Position numbers and translations under genes: made by a program. From assembly GCF_017744835.1 (NCBI RefSeq), contig NZ_JAGIAM010000003.1, positions 124,001 through 188,000 of the forward strand: 64,000 bases of DNA, read 5' to 3'. The notes below the pieces were generated by a model. The model saw nothing but the letters and a program-made list of their open reading frames with translations. It was not told the origin of the DNA and made no database searches. The stretch comes from Sphingomonas sp. Its GTDB lineage: Bacteria; Pseudomonadota; Alphaproteobacteria; Sphingomonadales; Sphingomonadaceae. Shown in pieces: positions 6,667 to 15,115 of this stretch (the stretch's first letter is position 1; every line of letters begins with the position of its first letter).

Positions 6667-8074
6667 GCGCTTCCTGCCGCCCGATCTCGACATCCGCGAA
6701 TATCTGCTCGGCCTGCCGCCGCACTGGCGGGTCCGTGCGATCGATGCGCTCGGCCCCCAGGCCCGCGAAGCATTCGATCGCGCCTGGTCCGCCTGGGCGC
6801 ACAAGGGACAACAGGAGCCGGATGGTGGCTGGTCGACCTGGGTCATCAAGGCAGGCCGGGGCTTCGGCAAGACCCGGGCCGGCGCGGAATGGATCGTCGG
6901 GCGGATCGCCGGGGAACAGGCCATCCGCATCGCCCTGGTCGGGGCGACGCTGGAAGACGCGCGGCGCGTCATGGTCGAGGGACGCAGCGGCCTGATCGAA
7001 GTGGGCGCTGGCTGGGTTTCGGACTGGGAGCCCAGCCTCGGCCGCCTGCGCTTTCGCACGGGCGCCGAGGCGCAGCTTTTCTCGGGCGCGTCGCCGGCGA
7101 TGCTGCGCGGCCCCGAGCATCATTATGCCTGGTGCGACGAGCTGGCGAAGTGGGAGAAGGCCAAGGACTGCTGGGACATGCTCCAGCTCGGGCTGCGTCT
7201 GGGCGCCCAGCCGCGCGTGCTCGTCACCACCACGCCGGTGCCCGGGCCGGTGCTCAAGGCGATCATGGACACGCCCGGCACCATCACCACTGGCGGCTCG
7301 ACCCGCGCCAATCCGCATACCTCGGCGAGCTTCAAACGCCGAGTGGAGGCGCTCTATGCCGGCACGCGGCTGGGGCGACAGGAGCTGGAGGGCGAGCTGC
7401 TGCCCGATGCGGCGGGGGCGCTTTGGAGCGTGGAGCTGATCGAGCGGTGTCGGGTGGCAAGCCCCTCCCCTTCAGGGGAGGGGTTGGGGTGGGGCAGTGA
7501 GGCAAGCGAGCTGCCCGGCGAACAGGCCCCACCCCAAACCCCTCCCCTGAAGGGGAGGGGCTTCTTTCTCCCCACCCTTATCGCCGTGGACCCGCCCTCG
7601 GGCGACGGCACCTGCGGCATCATCGCCTGCGCGCGCGAAGGCGAGGGGGTGGAGGCGATCGGCCATGTCCTTGCCGACCACAGCGTCACCGGCCGCTCGC
7701 CCGAGGGGTGGGCGCGCGCGGTCGCCGCCGCCGCGGAGGCGCACGGCACCCGCGACGTGGTCGCCGAGCGCAACCAGGGCGGCGACATGGTCCGCGCGGT
7801 GCTCCACACCAGCGAGCCGCGCCTCAAGGTCCGGCTGCGCACCGCGAGCAAGGGCAAGGCGGCGCGCGCCGAGCCGGTCGCGCATCTGTTCGAGGCAGGC
7901 AGGGTCCGCTTCCACGGCCATTGGCCCGACCTGGAGGAGGAGCTCCGCGGCCTGATCGCCGGCGGCGGCTACGAAGGCCCCGGCACCAGCCCCGACCGCG
8001 CCGACGCGATGGTCTGGGGGCTCACCGAGCTGATGCTCGAGGGCAGGGGCGCGGCGCGGGTGCGGGAGTTGTGA
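6653..8074 (+). CDS. DNA-packaging terminase large subunit (phage/GTA-type)
   Basis: A 473-residue large terminase. Walker A is in 'KAGRGFGKTRAGAEW' (about 64-78), Walker B in 'YAWCDELAKWEKAKD' (about 158-172), and the C-terminal RNase H-like nuclease opens with 'LIAVDPPSGDG' and closes with 'SPDRADAMVWGLTEL'. Between the ATPase and the nuclease, residues about 269-304 are encoded by a 105-bp palindromic repeat. This lengthens the usual linker in frame without a stop. No portal, protease or capsid gene follows; the next genes are non-phage. It is probably a remnant or solo piece of a gene-transfer-agent or prophage cluster. Confidence 0.88.
   Translation: MAKPERFLPPDLDIREYLLGLPPHWRVRAIDALGPQAREAFDRAWSAWAHKGQQEPDGGWSTWVIKAGRGFGKTRAGAEWIVGRIAGEQAIRIALVGATLEDARRVMVEGRSGLIEVGAGWVSDWEPSLGRLRFRTGAEAQLFSGASPAMLRGPEHHYAWCDELAKWEKAKDCWDMLQLGLRLGAQPRVLVTTTPVPGPVLKAIMDTPGTITTGGSTRANPHTSASFKRRVEALYAGTRLGRQELEGELLPDAAGALWSVELIERCRVASPSPSGEGLGWGSEASELPGEQAPPQTPPLKGRGFFLPTLIAVDPPSGDGTCGIIACAREGEGVEAIGHVLADHSVTGRSPEGWARAVAAAAEAHGTRDVVAERNQGGDMVRAVLHTSEPRLKVRLRTASKGKAARAEPVAHLFEAGRVRFHGHWPDLEEELRGLIAGGGYEGPGTSPDRADAMVWGLTELMLEGRGAARVREL
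7459..7563. repeat. 105-bp palindromic repeat inserted in frame in the terminase gene
   Basis: Two arms of 36-37 bp (7459-7494 and 7527-7563) are inverted copies differing by one inserted base. Each arm contains its own smaller hairpin of the type CCCCTCCCC-ttca-GGGGAGGGG. The length is exactly 35 codons and the reading frame stays open. It encodes a Pro/Gly/Ser-rich stretch just before the nuclease domain. Related CCTCCC/GGGAGG hairpins occur between genes at 23.5, 24.0, 34.4, 54.5 and 61.8 kb. Confidence 0.85.
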
Positions 8075-8303
8075 AGGGGGCAATTGTCGGCAGTCGCGCG
8101 GCGCAAACTCACGAGTATAGTACGATCAACTACGACGACTGCATCATGTCGCTATTTGGTACGTGCGCAGTCATCTAGATCAATTGACTGATCGACATCA
8201 TCGTGAACATTTATAAACAAACTGGGAGGGAGCGTAGATCCGGTCGCCCTGCGCCATAGCTCGTTTCGTGCGTAACGACAGCTTTTTGGGGGAGATCATC
8301 ATC

Positions 8304-9992
8304 ATGAGAAAGTCACTGCTGTACACAGTCGCGCTCTGCACATTTTTTCCCGCGCTGGCGCAGGCTCAGACGGCGCCTGTCGCGCCGACCTTCGAGACGT
8401 GGAAATTGAGTGGGTGGATGGAGAATCAGTTCCGCTCCCTCGGAACCACGTGCGCGGGCGGACGCTTCAAGGTGAAGAACGGCAGGAGCGCGATTCCTGG
8501 CGACGTCTTCACTCAATGGGGAGCTGTTCCACCCGCCGTGTGGGGCAGCCAAGTCAAAATCTATCCCACCTTTTCACTGAATGCCCTTTTCAGCAAAGTT
8601 TATCAGAGCGCGCCCAACGGGCCCATGACCGAGACAGGCAGCATCCCGTTCCCTTGGGGCTCAGATGGGCCGCCGCTCATGTCGCGCGATCTGGCGCAGG
8701 CGTCGCGGGCGCACAATTGTGCAACGCTAATGTCTGGCCGGCTCGACTCCAGCCTCAAGATCGATTTCATCGGCATCAACGCCGCGCTCGAAGCAAGTCG
8801 TAGCGACGAGAGATCTGAAACCGCCTTCCTTTATGCAGGCAAGATGAATTCCCCGCTCGCGGCGGCAATGGGGCTGGGCGACGCGATATTCGACAAATTG
8901 CCGTTGTCGCGCTTCACAGTGCTTCTCTCGATATGGGACTGGTACAAGAATCGCCCTGAACTGGTCAGTGCGAGCAATGCGAACACGCTGTGGGTGGAAG
9001 ATGCAGTCAGCGGGCTGGCCGTTTACCGGGCAAGTGGCCTCACCCAGAATTCGATGCTCTCTGGCAACGGAGGATTCGGCCTGTCACTCCCTTTCCTGAA
9101 GGTGGGCGGAGACGCCGAAGTTAATGGTACGATTGGCGTAAAGAGCAGATTCCAGAACTTTTCCGTCGCGGTGTGGGACTCGACACCACGGATCAACCTC
9201 AAGCCGCCCTCGTGGATCGCTGGGGAGCTCGAAAAGCGTGCTGAGTTCGACAAGGGAAGCGGCAATCCCGTGCGGACTGATGGCGAAGCGTTCAATTACA
9301 CCATTGATATCCGCCACATCCCGCCAGCCTTTTGTCAGGCTTATTGGACTCACCGAGCGCCGGCCGTTTCCAACAATCAGCCGGCTTACAATCTCGTGAG
9401 CACGGAGAGCGTCACCACGGAAGATCGGACAGTCTGTCGCTTCGTCTTCCGAGTCACTCCGCCGGCGGAGTCAACGAACGGCGAGATTGCGATCACACCC
9501 GCGCTCGTCTCACGGATCGTGTTGCCCGGCGGCGCCGCGCCTATAGATCTCGTCCTCACGCCGCCGCCCACGTTCACGGTGGCCGACGGACGCTCGGAGT
9601 TCAGGCCATTGGTAAACGGATCACTGACTCCGTTGACCCTACCGGTCGGTGCGCAATCGATTCCCGGACAGGCAAACTATATGATCGTCGCGCGGGACCG
9701 CGCAGTTGTTGGGGTCTATACGACCGTAGAGGCCATGACGATTACCTGCGGTTCAAAGACAGCCGTTGTGAACGGCAGCTTCACGTTCAAAGCGGATTCC
9801 AGCCCCGAGGCCGTCCAGATAGCCTACACGCTTCCCGTCACTCTGTTCCAGGGGGTCGCCGCGGGCGCCACCGTCGGCTGCACGGCGGCAATGGCGCAGG
9901 GGCCGCTGCGGATCATTACCGGGCAGTCGACCATCAGCGTACGGTTGCCGGCCTATCCATTCGAAGTAACGGTGGCGAAGCCGGCCGTCTAG
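8304..9992 (+). CDS. Secreted protein of unknown function
   Basis: A 562-residue protein with a clear Sec signal peptide (MRKSLLYTVALCTFFPALAQAQ, cleavage after AQA). ATG 8304 is preceded by 'gggggag'; an upstream ATG at 8268 would bury the signal peptide. The mature part is rich in beta-type segments with scattered Cys, and the last third (about 380-562) reads like one or two beta-sandwich domains. I recognise no family. Base composition is visibly less GC-rich than its neighbours, and the 229 bp upstream are AT-rich, suggesting acquisition. Its 3' end overlaps the convergent serine hydrolase gene. Confidence 0.75.
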   Translation: MRKSLLYTVALCTFFPALAQAQTAPVAPTFETWKLSGWMENQFRSLGTTCAGGRFKVKNGRSAIPGDVFTQWGAVPPAVWGSQVKIYPTFSLNALFSKVYQSAPNGPMTETGSIPFPWGSDGPPLMSRDLAQASRAHNCATLMSGRLDSSLKIDFIGINAALEASRSDERSETAFLYAGKMNSPLAAAMGLGDAIFDKLPLSRFTVLLSIWDWYKNRPELVSASNANTLWVEDAVSGLAVYRASGLTQNSMLSGNGGFGLSLPFLKVGGDAEVNGTIGVKSRFQNFSVAVWDSTPRINLKPPSWIAGELEKRAEFDKGSGNPVRTDGEAFNYTIDIRHIPPAFCQAYWTHRAPAVSNNQPAYNLVSTESVTTEDRTVCRFVFRVTPPAESTNGEIAITPALVSRIVLPGGAAPIDLVLTPPPTFTVADGRSEFRPLVNGSLTPLTLPVGAQSIPGQANYMIVARDRAVVGVYTTVEAMTITCGSKTAVVNGSFTFKADSSPEAVQIAYTLPVTLFQGVAAGATVGCTAAMAQGPLRIITGQSTISVRLPAYPFEVTVAKPAV

Positions 9993-11145
9993 ACATCCTA
10001 GCCTCGATTGCCTTCCCGAGGGCATCTGCCGATCGCCCGGAATGGACGTCCAGCGCGATCTGCTTGAGCGCCGCTTCGGTGCCCGCGCAGCTGTCGTTGG
10101 CGAGCAGCGCATAGCCTTCGCGGGCATGGGGATAGAGCACGACCTGGCTCGACATGCCGAAGGTGCCGCCGCCGTGCCACAGCAGGCGCTCGCCGCCGTC
10201 GCGGCCGAGGTTCCAGATCAGCGCCTGGCCGTCGGAATCGCTGCCGTAGAGCCGGGCATGCGCCTGCCGCACCACCGGGTCGCGCTCGTCGAGGTGCCAG
10301 CGGACATAGTTGGCCATGTCGGCGGCGGTCGAATAGAGCCCATAGGCCGCGCCGGCATTGGCGAGATGATAGGGCTGCACCGTGCCGTCGCGGCCATAGG
10401 GAATCATGCGCCGCGCGGCGCTGGCGGGCGGCACTGCGAAGCCGGTGTCCTTCATGCCGAGCGGCCGCAGGATCGCGCGGTCGAGCAGCCGGTCGAACGG
10501 CGTGCCATAGGCGGTCTCCAGCCCGAAGCCGATCAGCTTCATGCCGATGTTGGAATAGGCGAAACCCTCCCCCGGCGCGGTGCGCAGGCGGAGGTCGTGG
10601 AGCTCGGCGAGATAGCGTCTGCGGCCGTATCCGCGTTCGAGCGCGATCAGGTCGCGGGCGATCGTCGAATAGTCGGCGCGCGCGAAGACCGCGTCGGAGT
10701 CGGGGATGTCGCGCGGCAGGCCGGAGCGATGCGCGGCGAGCGTGCGGAGCGTGATCGGCCGGCCCTGCCACGCCAAATTGGGATAGGCGCCGGGGAGCAG
10801 CCGGCGGAAATCGCCGTCGAGCGTCATCCTGCGCTCGACCAGCGCCTTTGCCGCGAGCGCGCCGGTGAAGCTCTTGGTGACCGAGGCGATCTCATAGATG
10901 TCGGTCGGGCGCGGCAGCCGCGCGCCGGTGCGCGACGCGGTGCCATAGTCGTAGAAGCGCGTGTCGGCGCCGCGCACCACCGCGATCGACAGGCCGACAT
11001 GGCATTTGCCGGTGAACTCGGCGCCGACCGCGGCGTCTACGGCGCGATCGAGCGCAGTCGCACGGGGATTGTCCGAGGGCATGGCACCGGCTGTGCCGAG
11101 CGGCACGGCGAGCGCTGCGAGCAGCCAAGTTCGCCTATCGGGCAC
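9934..11145 (-). CDS. Serine hydrolase of the beta-lactamase/class C family (exported)
   Basis: A protein of about 403 residues with the class C beta-lactamase/DD-peptidase fold. The nucleophile motif SxxK is in 'EIASVTKSFTG', the Tyr motif is 'YSNIG', and the third motif is 'WHGGGTFG'. GTG 11145 gives MPDRRTWLLAALAVPLGTAGA, a signal peptide with a twin-arginine flavour (RRTWLL). It could be an esterase, a peptidase or a resistance-like enzyme; the family does not separate these. The C-terminal 20 residues overlap the convergent unknown gene by 59 bp, so the native end may once have been shorter. Confidence 0.85.
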   Translation of the reverse strand: MPDRRTWLLAALAVPLGTAGAMPSDNPRATALDRAVDAAVGAEFTGKCHVGLSIAVVRGADTRFYDYGTASRTGARLPRPTDIYEIASVTKSFTGALAAKALVERRMTLDGDFRRLLPGAYPNLAWQGRPITLRTLAAHRSGLPRDIPDSDAVFARADYSTIARDLIALERGYGRRRYLAELHDLRLRTAPGEGFAYSNIGMKLIGFGLETAYGTPFDRLLDRAILRPLGMKDTGFAVPPASAARRMIPYGRDGTVQPYHLANAGAAYGLYSTAADMANYVRWHLDERDPVVRQAHARLYGSDSDGQALIWNLGRDGGERLLWHGGGTFGMSSQVVLYPHAREGYALLANDSCAGTEAALKQIALDVHSGRSADALGKAIEARMSRRPASPPLLRMDRPATVR

Positions 11146-11314
11146 GCCAGTCTTCCTCCTGCTGCTCGGCGGGGAGCTTAGCGGAATTCGCGGCGGCGAT
11201 GTAGCCGGGGCTCGGATCGGCCCAAGCCGGCATAAGCTTAGCGCGAGACATTGGTTCGCGGCGGAGGCGGCGTGGGGCAAGCGGCGAGGCTGACCGTTCC
11301 TCCGGGGGAATTTC

Positions 11315-13378
11315 GTGCGCCGTCGTTCCCGCCGCCCGCTCTGGGCCGCCGCCGTCCTTCTGCTCCATGCCGGCACTGCGCGCGCCGAGGACGGGCGTGC
11401 CGGTCCCGTGTCCGACGCCGAGGCCCCGGCCGCGGATGCGCCCTCCGCCGAGGGGCCGGACGGCCCCGAGATTGTCGTCTTCGGCCGCGGCGAGCGCAAG
11501 ATCGGCGTCGCGCAGGCGGCGAGCGAGGGGAGCGTCGGCGGATCGGACCTGCTCGTGCGGCCGCTGCTGCGCACCGCCGAGCTGCTCGAGGCCGTGCCCG
11601 GCATGGTCGCCGCGCAGCATTCGGGGAGCGGCAAGGCCAACCAATATTTCCTGCGCGGGTTCAACCTCGATCACGGCTCGGACTTCACCACCTATATCGA
11701 CGGCGTGCAGATGAACCTGCGCACCCACGGGCACGGCCAGGGCTATCTCGACCTCAACGGGCTGATCCCCGAGATCGTCGAGCGCGAGGATTTCCGCAAA
11801 GGCCCCTATCGCGCCGACGGGGGAGACTTCGCGCTGGCGGGCGCGGCCTACATGACCACGATCGCGCGCTTCGAGCGGCCCTGGGTCTCGGCCGAGATCG
11901 GATCGCGCGGCAGCCGGCGGCTGGCGGCGGGGGGCACGGTGGAGGACCGGGGCGGGGGCGCGCTGACGCTCGTCGGCGAGTTCCGCAGCTATGACGGCCC
12001 GTGGCAGCAGCCCGAGGCGCTCCGCCACTATGCCGGATTCGTCAAATATGCGCGCGCGACCGGCCTGGGGCAGCTCGATCTCTCCGCGCATCTCTATCGC
12101 GGCACCTGGCGGCCGACCGAGCAGATCCCCGAGCGGATCATCGGATCGGCGCTGTGCGCCACGGTCTTCTGCTCCCCCGATCCGACCGCGACCGGCGAGA
12201 CGACGCGGCTGGTGGTCGACGCCCAGCTCTCGGGCAGCGGCTGGCGGGCCAATGGCTATGCGCAGGTCTATGACTGGAACATGTTCTCCAACCCCGAATA
12301 TTTCACCGAGGACGGGGCGAGCGCGCAGATCCACCAGATCGACCGGCGGCGCGTCTATGGGCTCACCGCGGAGAAGCGCTGGCAGCTGGGCGAGGGCGCC
12401 GAGCTGACGGTCGGAACCGAGAACCGCTACGACGACATCGGCCGGGTGGGGGTGCAGCACAGCGTCGCGCGGCGTTTCGTGCGCTCGCTGGGGCTGTACC
12501 GCGTGCGCGAGGCGTCGGCGGCGCTCTACGGCACCGCGACGCTGGAGCCGCTGGCCGGGCTGCGGCTGATCGGCGGGCTGCGCGGGGACTATTACCGCTT
12601 CACCGCGCGCGCGCTCGATGCCGAGGCGGCGGCGCTGGGCGAGGGATCGGGGAGCGACGCGATCCTCTCGCCGCGCGCGCAGCTCGCCTATCGCGTCGGC
12701 GCGGGGCTGGAGCTCTATGCGAGCTGGGGGCGCGGCTTCCACTCGAACGACGTGCGCGGCGCCGTGACCGCCACGCCGGTGCCGGTGCTGGTGCCGGGCA
12801 CGGGCAAGGAGCTGGGCGCGCGGGTGCAGTCGGGCAGCTTCTCCTTCACCGCGACCTATTGGTGGCTGCGCCTCGGCAGCGAGCTCAAGTTCGTCGGCGA
12901 TTCGAACGCGGTCGAGCCGACCAGCGCGAGCCGGCGGCACGGCTACGAGCTCGTCGCCTTCTGGCGGCCCGCGCCATGGCTCGCGCTCGACGCCAACTAC
13001 ACCGCCAGCCACGCGCGCTACGACAATGGCGACTTCATCCCCAATGCGTTCGAGAATGCCGCATCGGCCGGCGCGTCGCTGGTGCTGGGCGAGTGGGAGG
13101 CGAGCGTGCGGCTGCGCCACCTGGGCCCCTATCCGCTGGTCGAGGACAATGCGCAGCGCGACCGCGGCAGCAACGTCGTCAACCTGCGCGCCGCGCGGCG
13201 GCTGGGCCGGCTCCAGCTCTATGCCGAGGCGCTCAACCTGCTGGACAGCGGCGACAAGGACATCGCCTATTGGTATTCGTCCTACGTCCCCGGCTTCGAC
13301 GCCGCGCCGGTCGAGGGCCGGCTGAGCCGCGTGGTCGAGCCGCGCACGCTGCGGCTGGGCGCGCGGGTGAGCTTCTGA
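11315..13378 (+). CDS. TonB-dependent outer-membrane receptor
   Basis: 687 residues with a signal peptide (MRRRSRRPLWAAAVLLLHAGTARA). A plug domain follows, with 'LRTAELLEAVPGMVAAQHSGSGKANQYFLRGFNLDHG' and 'IDGVQ', and then a long 22-strand-type barrel ending in an aromatic residue (GARVSF). GTG 11315 follows a 'ccggggg' ribosome-binding site. The ligand is not predictable. No sigma/anti-sigma pair or periplasmic binding protein lies nearby, so iron or cobalamin transport is not specifically supported. It diverges from the serine hydrolase gene. Confidence 0.93.
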   Translation: MRRRSRRPLWAAAVLLLHAGTARAEDGRAGPVSDAEAPAADAPSAEGPDGPEIVVFGRGERKIGVAQAASEGSVGGSDLLVRPLLRTAELLEAVPGMVAAQHSGSGKANQYFLRGFNLDHGSDFTTYIDGVQMNLRTHGHGQGYLDLNGLIPEIVEREDFRKGPYRADGGDFALAGAAYMTTIARFERPWVSAEIGSRGSRRLAAGGTVEDRGGGALTLVGEFRSYDGPWQQPEALRHYAGFVKYARATGLGQLDLSAHLYRGTWRPTEQIPERIIGSALCATVFCSPDPTATGETTRLVVDAQLSGSGWRANGYAQVYDWNMFSNPEYFTEDGASAQIHQIDRRRVYGLTAEKRWQLGEGAELTVGTENRYDDIGRVGVQHSVARRFVRSLGLYRVREASAALYGTATLEPLAGLRLIGGLRGDYYRFTARALDAEAAALGEGSGSDAILSPRAQLAYRVGAGLELYASWGRGFHSNDVRGAVTATPVPVLVPGTGKELGARVQSGSFSFTATYWWLRLGSELKFVGDSNAVEPTSASRRHGYELVAFWRPAPWLALDANYTASHARYDNGDFIPNAFENAASAGASLVLGEWEASVRLRHLGPYPLVEDNAQRDRGSNVVNLRAARRLGRLQLYAEALNLLDSGDKDIAYWYSSYVPGFDAAPVEGRLSRVVEPRTLRLGARVSF

Positions 13379-13391
13379 TCGGCCGAGGCAA

Positions 13392-13419
13392 AAGGGCCGC
13401 CCCGCGCGGGACGGCCCTT
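13392..13419. terminator. Bidirectional hairpin between convergent genes
   Basis: AAGGGCCG (13392-13399) pairs with CGGCCCTT (13412-13419) around an inner CCC-gcgc-GGG stem. It sits 14 bp after the TonB receptor stop and 15 bp from the end of the convergent exported-protein gene, and so can terminate both. Confidence 0.6.
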
Positions 13420-13433
13420 GCGTTGCCCTCGGC

Positions 13434-14036
13434 TTACTGGGTTCCGGCGGGCATGGTGAAGGGCAGGCTTTCGCGCGTATAGCCGGTCAGCTCGCGGCCC
13501 TTGGGGATGCGCGCGCTCTTGCCGGTGACGAACATCAGCGGCGCCGAGAGCACCACCGCGCCGACCGCGGCCAGCGTATTGCCTTCGCCTTCCTGGCGAT
13601 ATTCGCCGGTGAGCGGGATCTTCTGCCCGTTGAGCTCGACGTAGCGCAGCTCGATCGTCATCTTGCCCGACTTGCCGAACATCGCGCGGCCGGTCTTCCA
13701 GGTCACTTCGCCGAACGCCGGCGTGCCGCGCGGGATGACGACGTAATTGCCCTGCATCACGTCGCCCGACAGCGTCAGGCGGAAGGTCTGGCCCTTCTCG
13801 ACGCGCTTCGAGCTGAGCTCCTCGTCGAGCGTCATGAACACCTTGGTGTTCGCGGGCAGCACGTTGCCGCTATTGCTCGGCTGCGCGACCAGCGCGGCGG
13901 GCGCGGCCGAAGCGGCAGGCGCGGCCTCGACGGTCGCAGCCGCGGCGGGCGCGGCGTCGGCGGCGGCGCCGGCGGTCTGGGCCATGGCAGCACAAGGGGC
14001 CGCCGAAATGGCGGCCGCGATCAACATAACTCGCAT
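13434..14036 (-). CDS. Exported protein of unknown function, Ala/Pro-rich N-terminus
   Basis: A 200-residue protein with a signal peptide (MRVMLIAAAISAAPCAAMAQ) and a low-complexity Ala linker of about 40 residues. A compact domain follows from about residue 55: 'LPANTKVFMTLDEELSSKRVEKGQTFRLTLSGDVMQGNYVVIPRGTPAFGEV'. This domain resembles the beta-barrel region of TrbI/VirB10-like or FlgA/SAF-like proteins that carry 'vv IPkGt' turns, but no conjugation genes are near. ATG 14036 follows 'aggggggaa'. Probably periplasmic. Function not assigned. Confidence 0.75.
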   Translation of the reverse strand: MRVMLIAAAISAAPCAAMAQTAGAAADAAPAAAATVEAAPAASAAPAALVAQPSNSGNVLPANTKVFMTLDEELSSKRVEKGQTFRLTLSGDVMQGNYVVIPRGTPAFGEVTWKTGRAMFGKSGKMTIELRYVELNGQKIPLTGEYRQEGEGNTLAAVGAVVLSAPLMFVTGKSARIPKGRELTGYTRESLPFTMPAGTQ

Positions 14037-14173
14037 GTATTTCCCCCTAATCCACGAAAGTGGAGCGCGAAGCTGACGCCTTGCCGGGAGTCCGTCAATT
14101 TGAGCTTTGGCGCGCGCCGTCCAGTTATGGCGCATATTTTGGCGGCAAGCGCGAAACCCGTCCTTCGCCGCCA

Positions 14174-14205
14174 AGAAAAAAAGGGCCGGTCCGGCGGGGC
14201 GGACC
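14174..14205 (-). terminator. Intrinsic terminator, minus strand
   Basis: Read on the minus strand, GGTCCG-cccgc-type loop-CGGACC (14188-14205) is followed within a few bases by GGCCC and seven T residues. This is a textbook rho-independent terminator. It lies just downstream of the displaced rpoD 3'-end copy, where an rpoD terminator would be expected. Confidence 0.7.
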
Positions 14206-14232
14206 CGTTATCTTTTCTGTTCGTCGAGCGAT

Positions 14233-14278
14233 TTACTGGTCGAGGAAGCTGCGCATCCCGCGGCGGCGGCTCGGGTGC
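14233..14278 (-). repeat. Displaced copy of the rpoD 3' end (possible attachment site)
   Basis: 43 of 46 bases match 19504-19549, the last 46 bp of rpoD, in the same orientation. Read on the minus strand it still encodes HPSRRRGMRSFLDQ and a stop, against [14 protein letters not shown] in RpoD. Similarity stops abruptly upstream of the fragment. Confidence 0.8.
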
Positions 14279-14493
14279 GGTTCCAGCGGAAAAGGGCCGC
14301 CCGGCGAGATGGCCCTCCGTGGGGGGCTGCTACTGGGCCGATTGTGGCCAAGCAGCTTTCGGGCTGAGGTAGTGCGAAAGGGACGATCTGTCCGTTCGAT
14401 CAGGGACGGCCTGGGATGGGGCCATGAGCTGCCTCACGGCTTTGGGGCGCAACGATATAGCACTCGAAACCGATGATCATGCTCGCCAGCCAG

Positions 14494-14970
14494 CTATGCT
14501 GTGGGAAGCGCGATCTTGAACAGAGTCTGTTTGTCGCGTCCAAGGCCCAGGGTCACCGACCATGCGCGAAATGCGACCTCCATTCCTTCGGCGCAGCTGC
14601 TCAAGCCGTCAACGACGGTGAGCCAGTCGTAGCCACCATAGGAAAAACGCTCCTGCTTCAGGGCGGCCAACACAAGCCGGGTATCGCGCCGAACAAGGCA
14701 TCCTTCAGATAGATTGCCTTCTTCAGGATTGAACATGCTGGCCTGGTCCATTTCGATGGCAACGTTCGGGACAATCACCCCCTTCCAGTGCGTGTTACCG
14801 GCGCACGGCATGGCGTGGAAGCGATGCTCGGTGCCAATAAATACCGCGATTGCCTCCTCCTCCCGCCGGACAATCAGGAGAGGCTGTTCGTATTTTCCGC
14901 GCGGCAGCATCAAGCTTAGCGGCTGGGCGTCGGCCACAAAGCCGACGGAAAATTCAGACGCTTGAAGCAT
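14494..14970 (-). CDS. Protein of unknown function next to the TIR gene
   Basis: A 158-residue soluble protein with no motif I recognise. ATG 14970 is chosen because 'gaggggaga' precedes it; extension to 15129 would run into the divergent TIR gene. The sequence alternates beta segments (LLIVRREEEAIAVFIG, GVIVPNVAIEMD) and suggests a compact alpha/beta fold. Composition is lower in GC than the housekeeping neighbours. It is divergent from the TIR gene, so the two could share the inverted repeat at 15074-15093. Confidence 0.65.
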   Translation of the reverse strand: MLQASEFSVGFVADAQPLSLMLPRGKYEQPLLIVRREEEAIAVFIGTEHRFHAMPCAGNTHWKGVIVPNVAIEMDQASMFNPEEGNLSEGCLVRRDTRLVLAALKQERFSYGGYDWLTVVDGLSSCAEGMEVAFRAWSVTLGLGRDKQTLFKIALPTA

Positions 14971-15073
14971 GCGTTCTCCCCTCAGCGTATCCGCAAAGGC
15001 CCATTTAGCATTCCGCTCAGCGCGAAGGCAGAGCCATTCTCCGAGTTCGGAGCACGATTGCGAGTCTCGATTG

Positions 15074-15093
15074 TTCCCGGTATGATCCGGGAA
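15074..15093. promoter_or_regulatory. Inverted repeat upstream of the TIR gene
   Basis: TTCCCGG-tatgat-CCGGGAA is a perfect 7-bp inverted repeat with a 6-bp spacer, 22 bp before the TIR start codon and between two divergent genes. It could be an operator, or a hairpin in the TIR leader. Confidence 0.45.
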
Positions 15094-15115
15094 TGTAGCT
15101 AGCAAAGAGGCCGCT

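Larger units (their letters stand above)
14037..14493. other. Intergenic region holding an rpoD 3'-end copy and terminators
   Basis: 457 bp without a credible gene. Plus-strand open frames here have no ribosome-binding site and are explained by the GC-rich repeat. It holds an intrinsic terminator on the minus strand (about 14174-14205), the 46-bp copy of the rpoD 3' end (14233-14278) and a further GC hairpin around 14292-14315 (AGGGCC ... GGCCCT). Nothing else is visible up to the end of the next gene. Confidence 0.55.

Noticed and set aside
6130..8074. Intact prophage starting at the terminase genes
   Set aside because: No portal, capsid, tail, integrase or lysis genes follow; the downstream genes are a secreted protein, a hydrolase and a TonB receptor.
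14060..14476. Plus-strand frames in the gap after the exported protein gene
   Set aside because: They translate the displaced rpoD tail and GC hairpins in the wrong strand; no start signal and no family resemblance.
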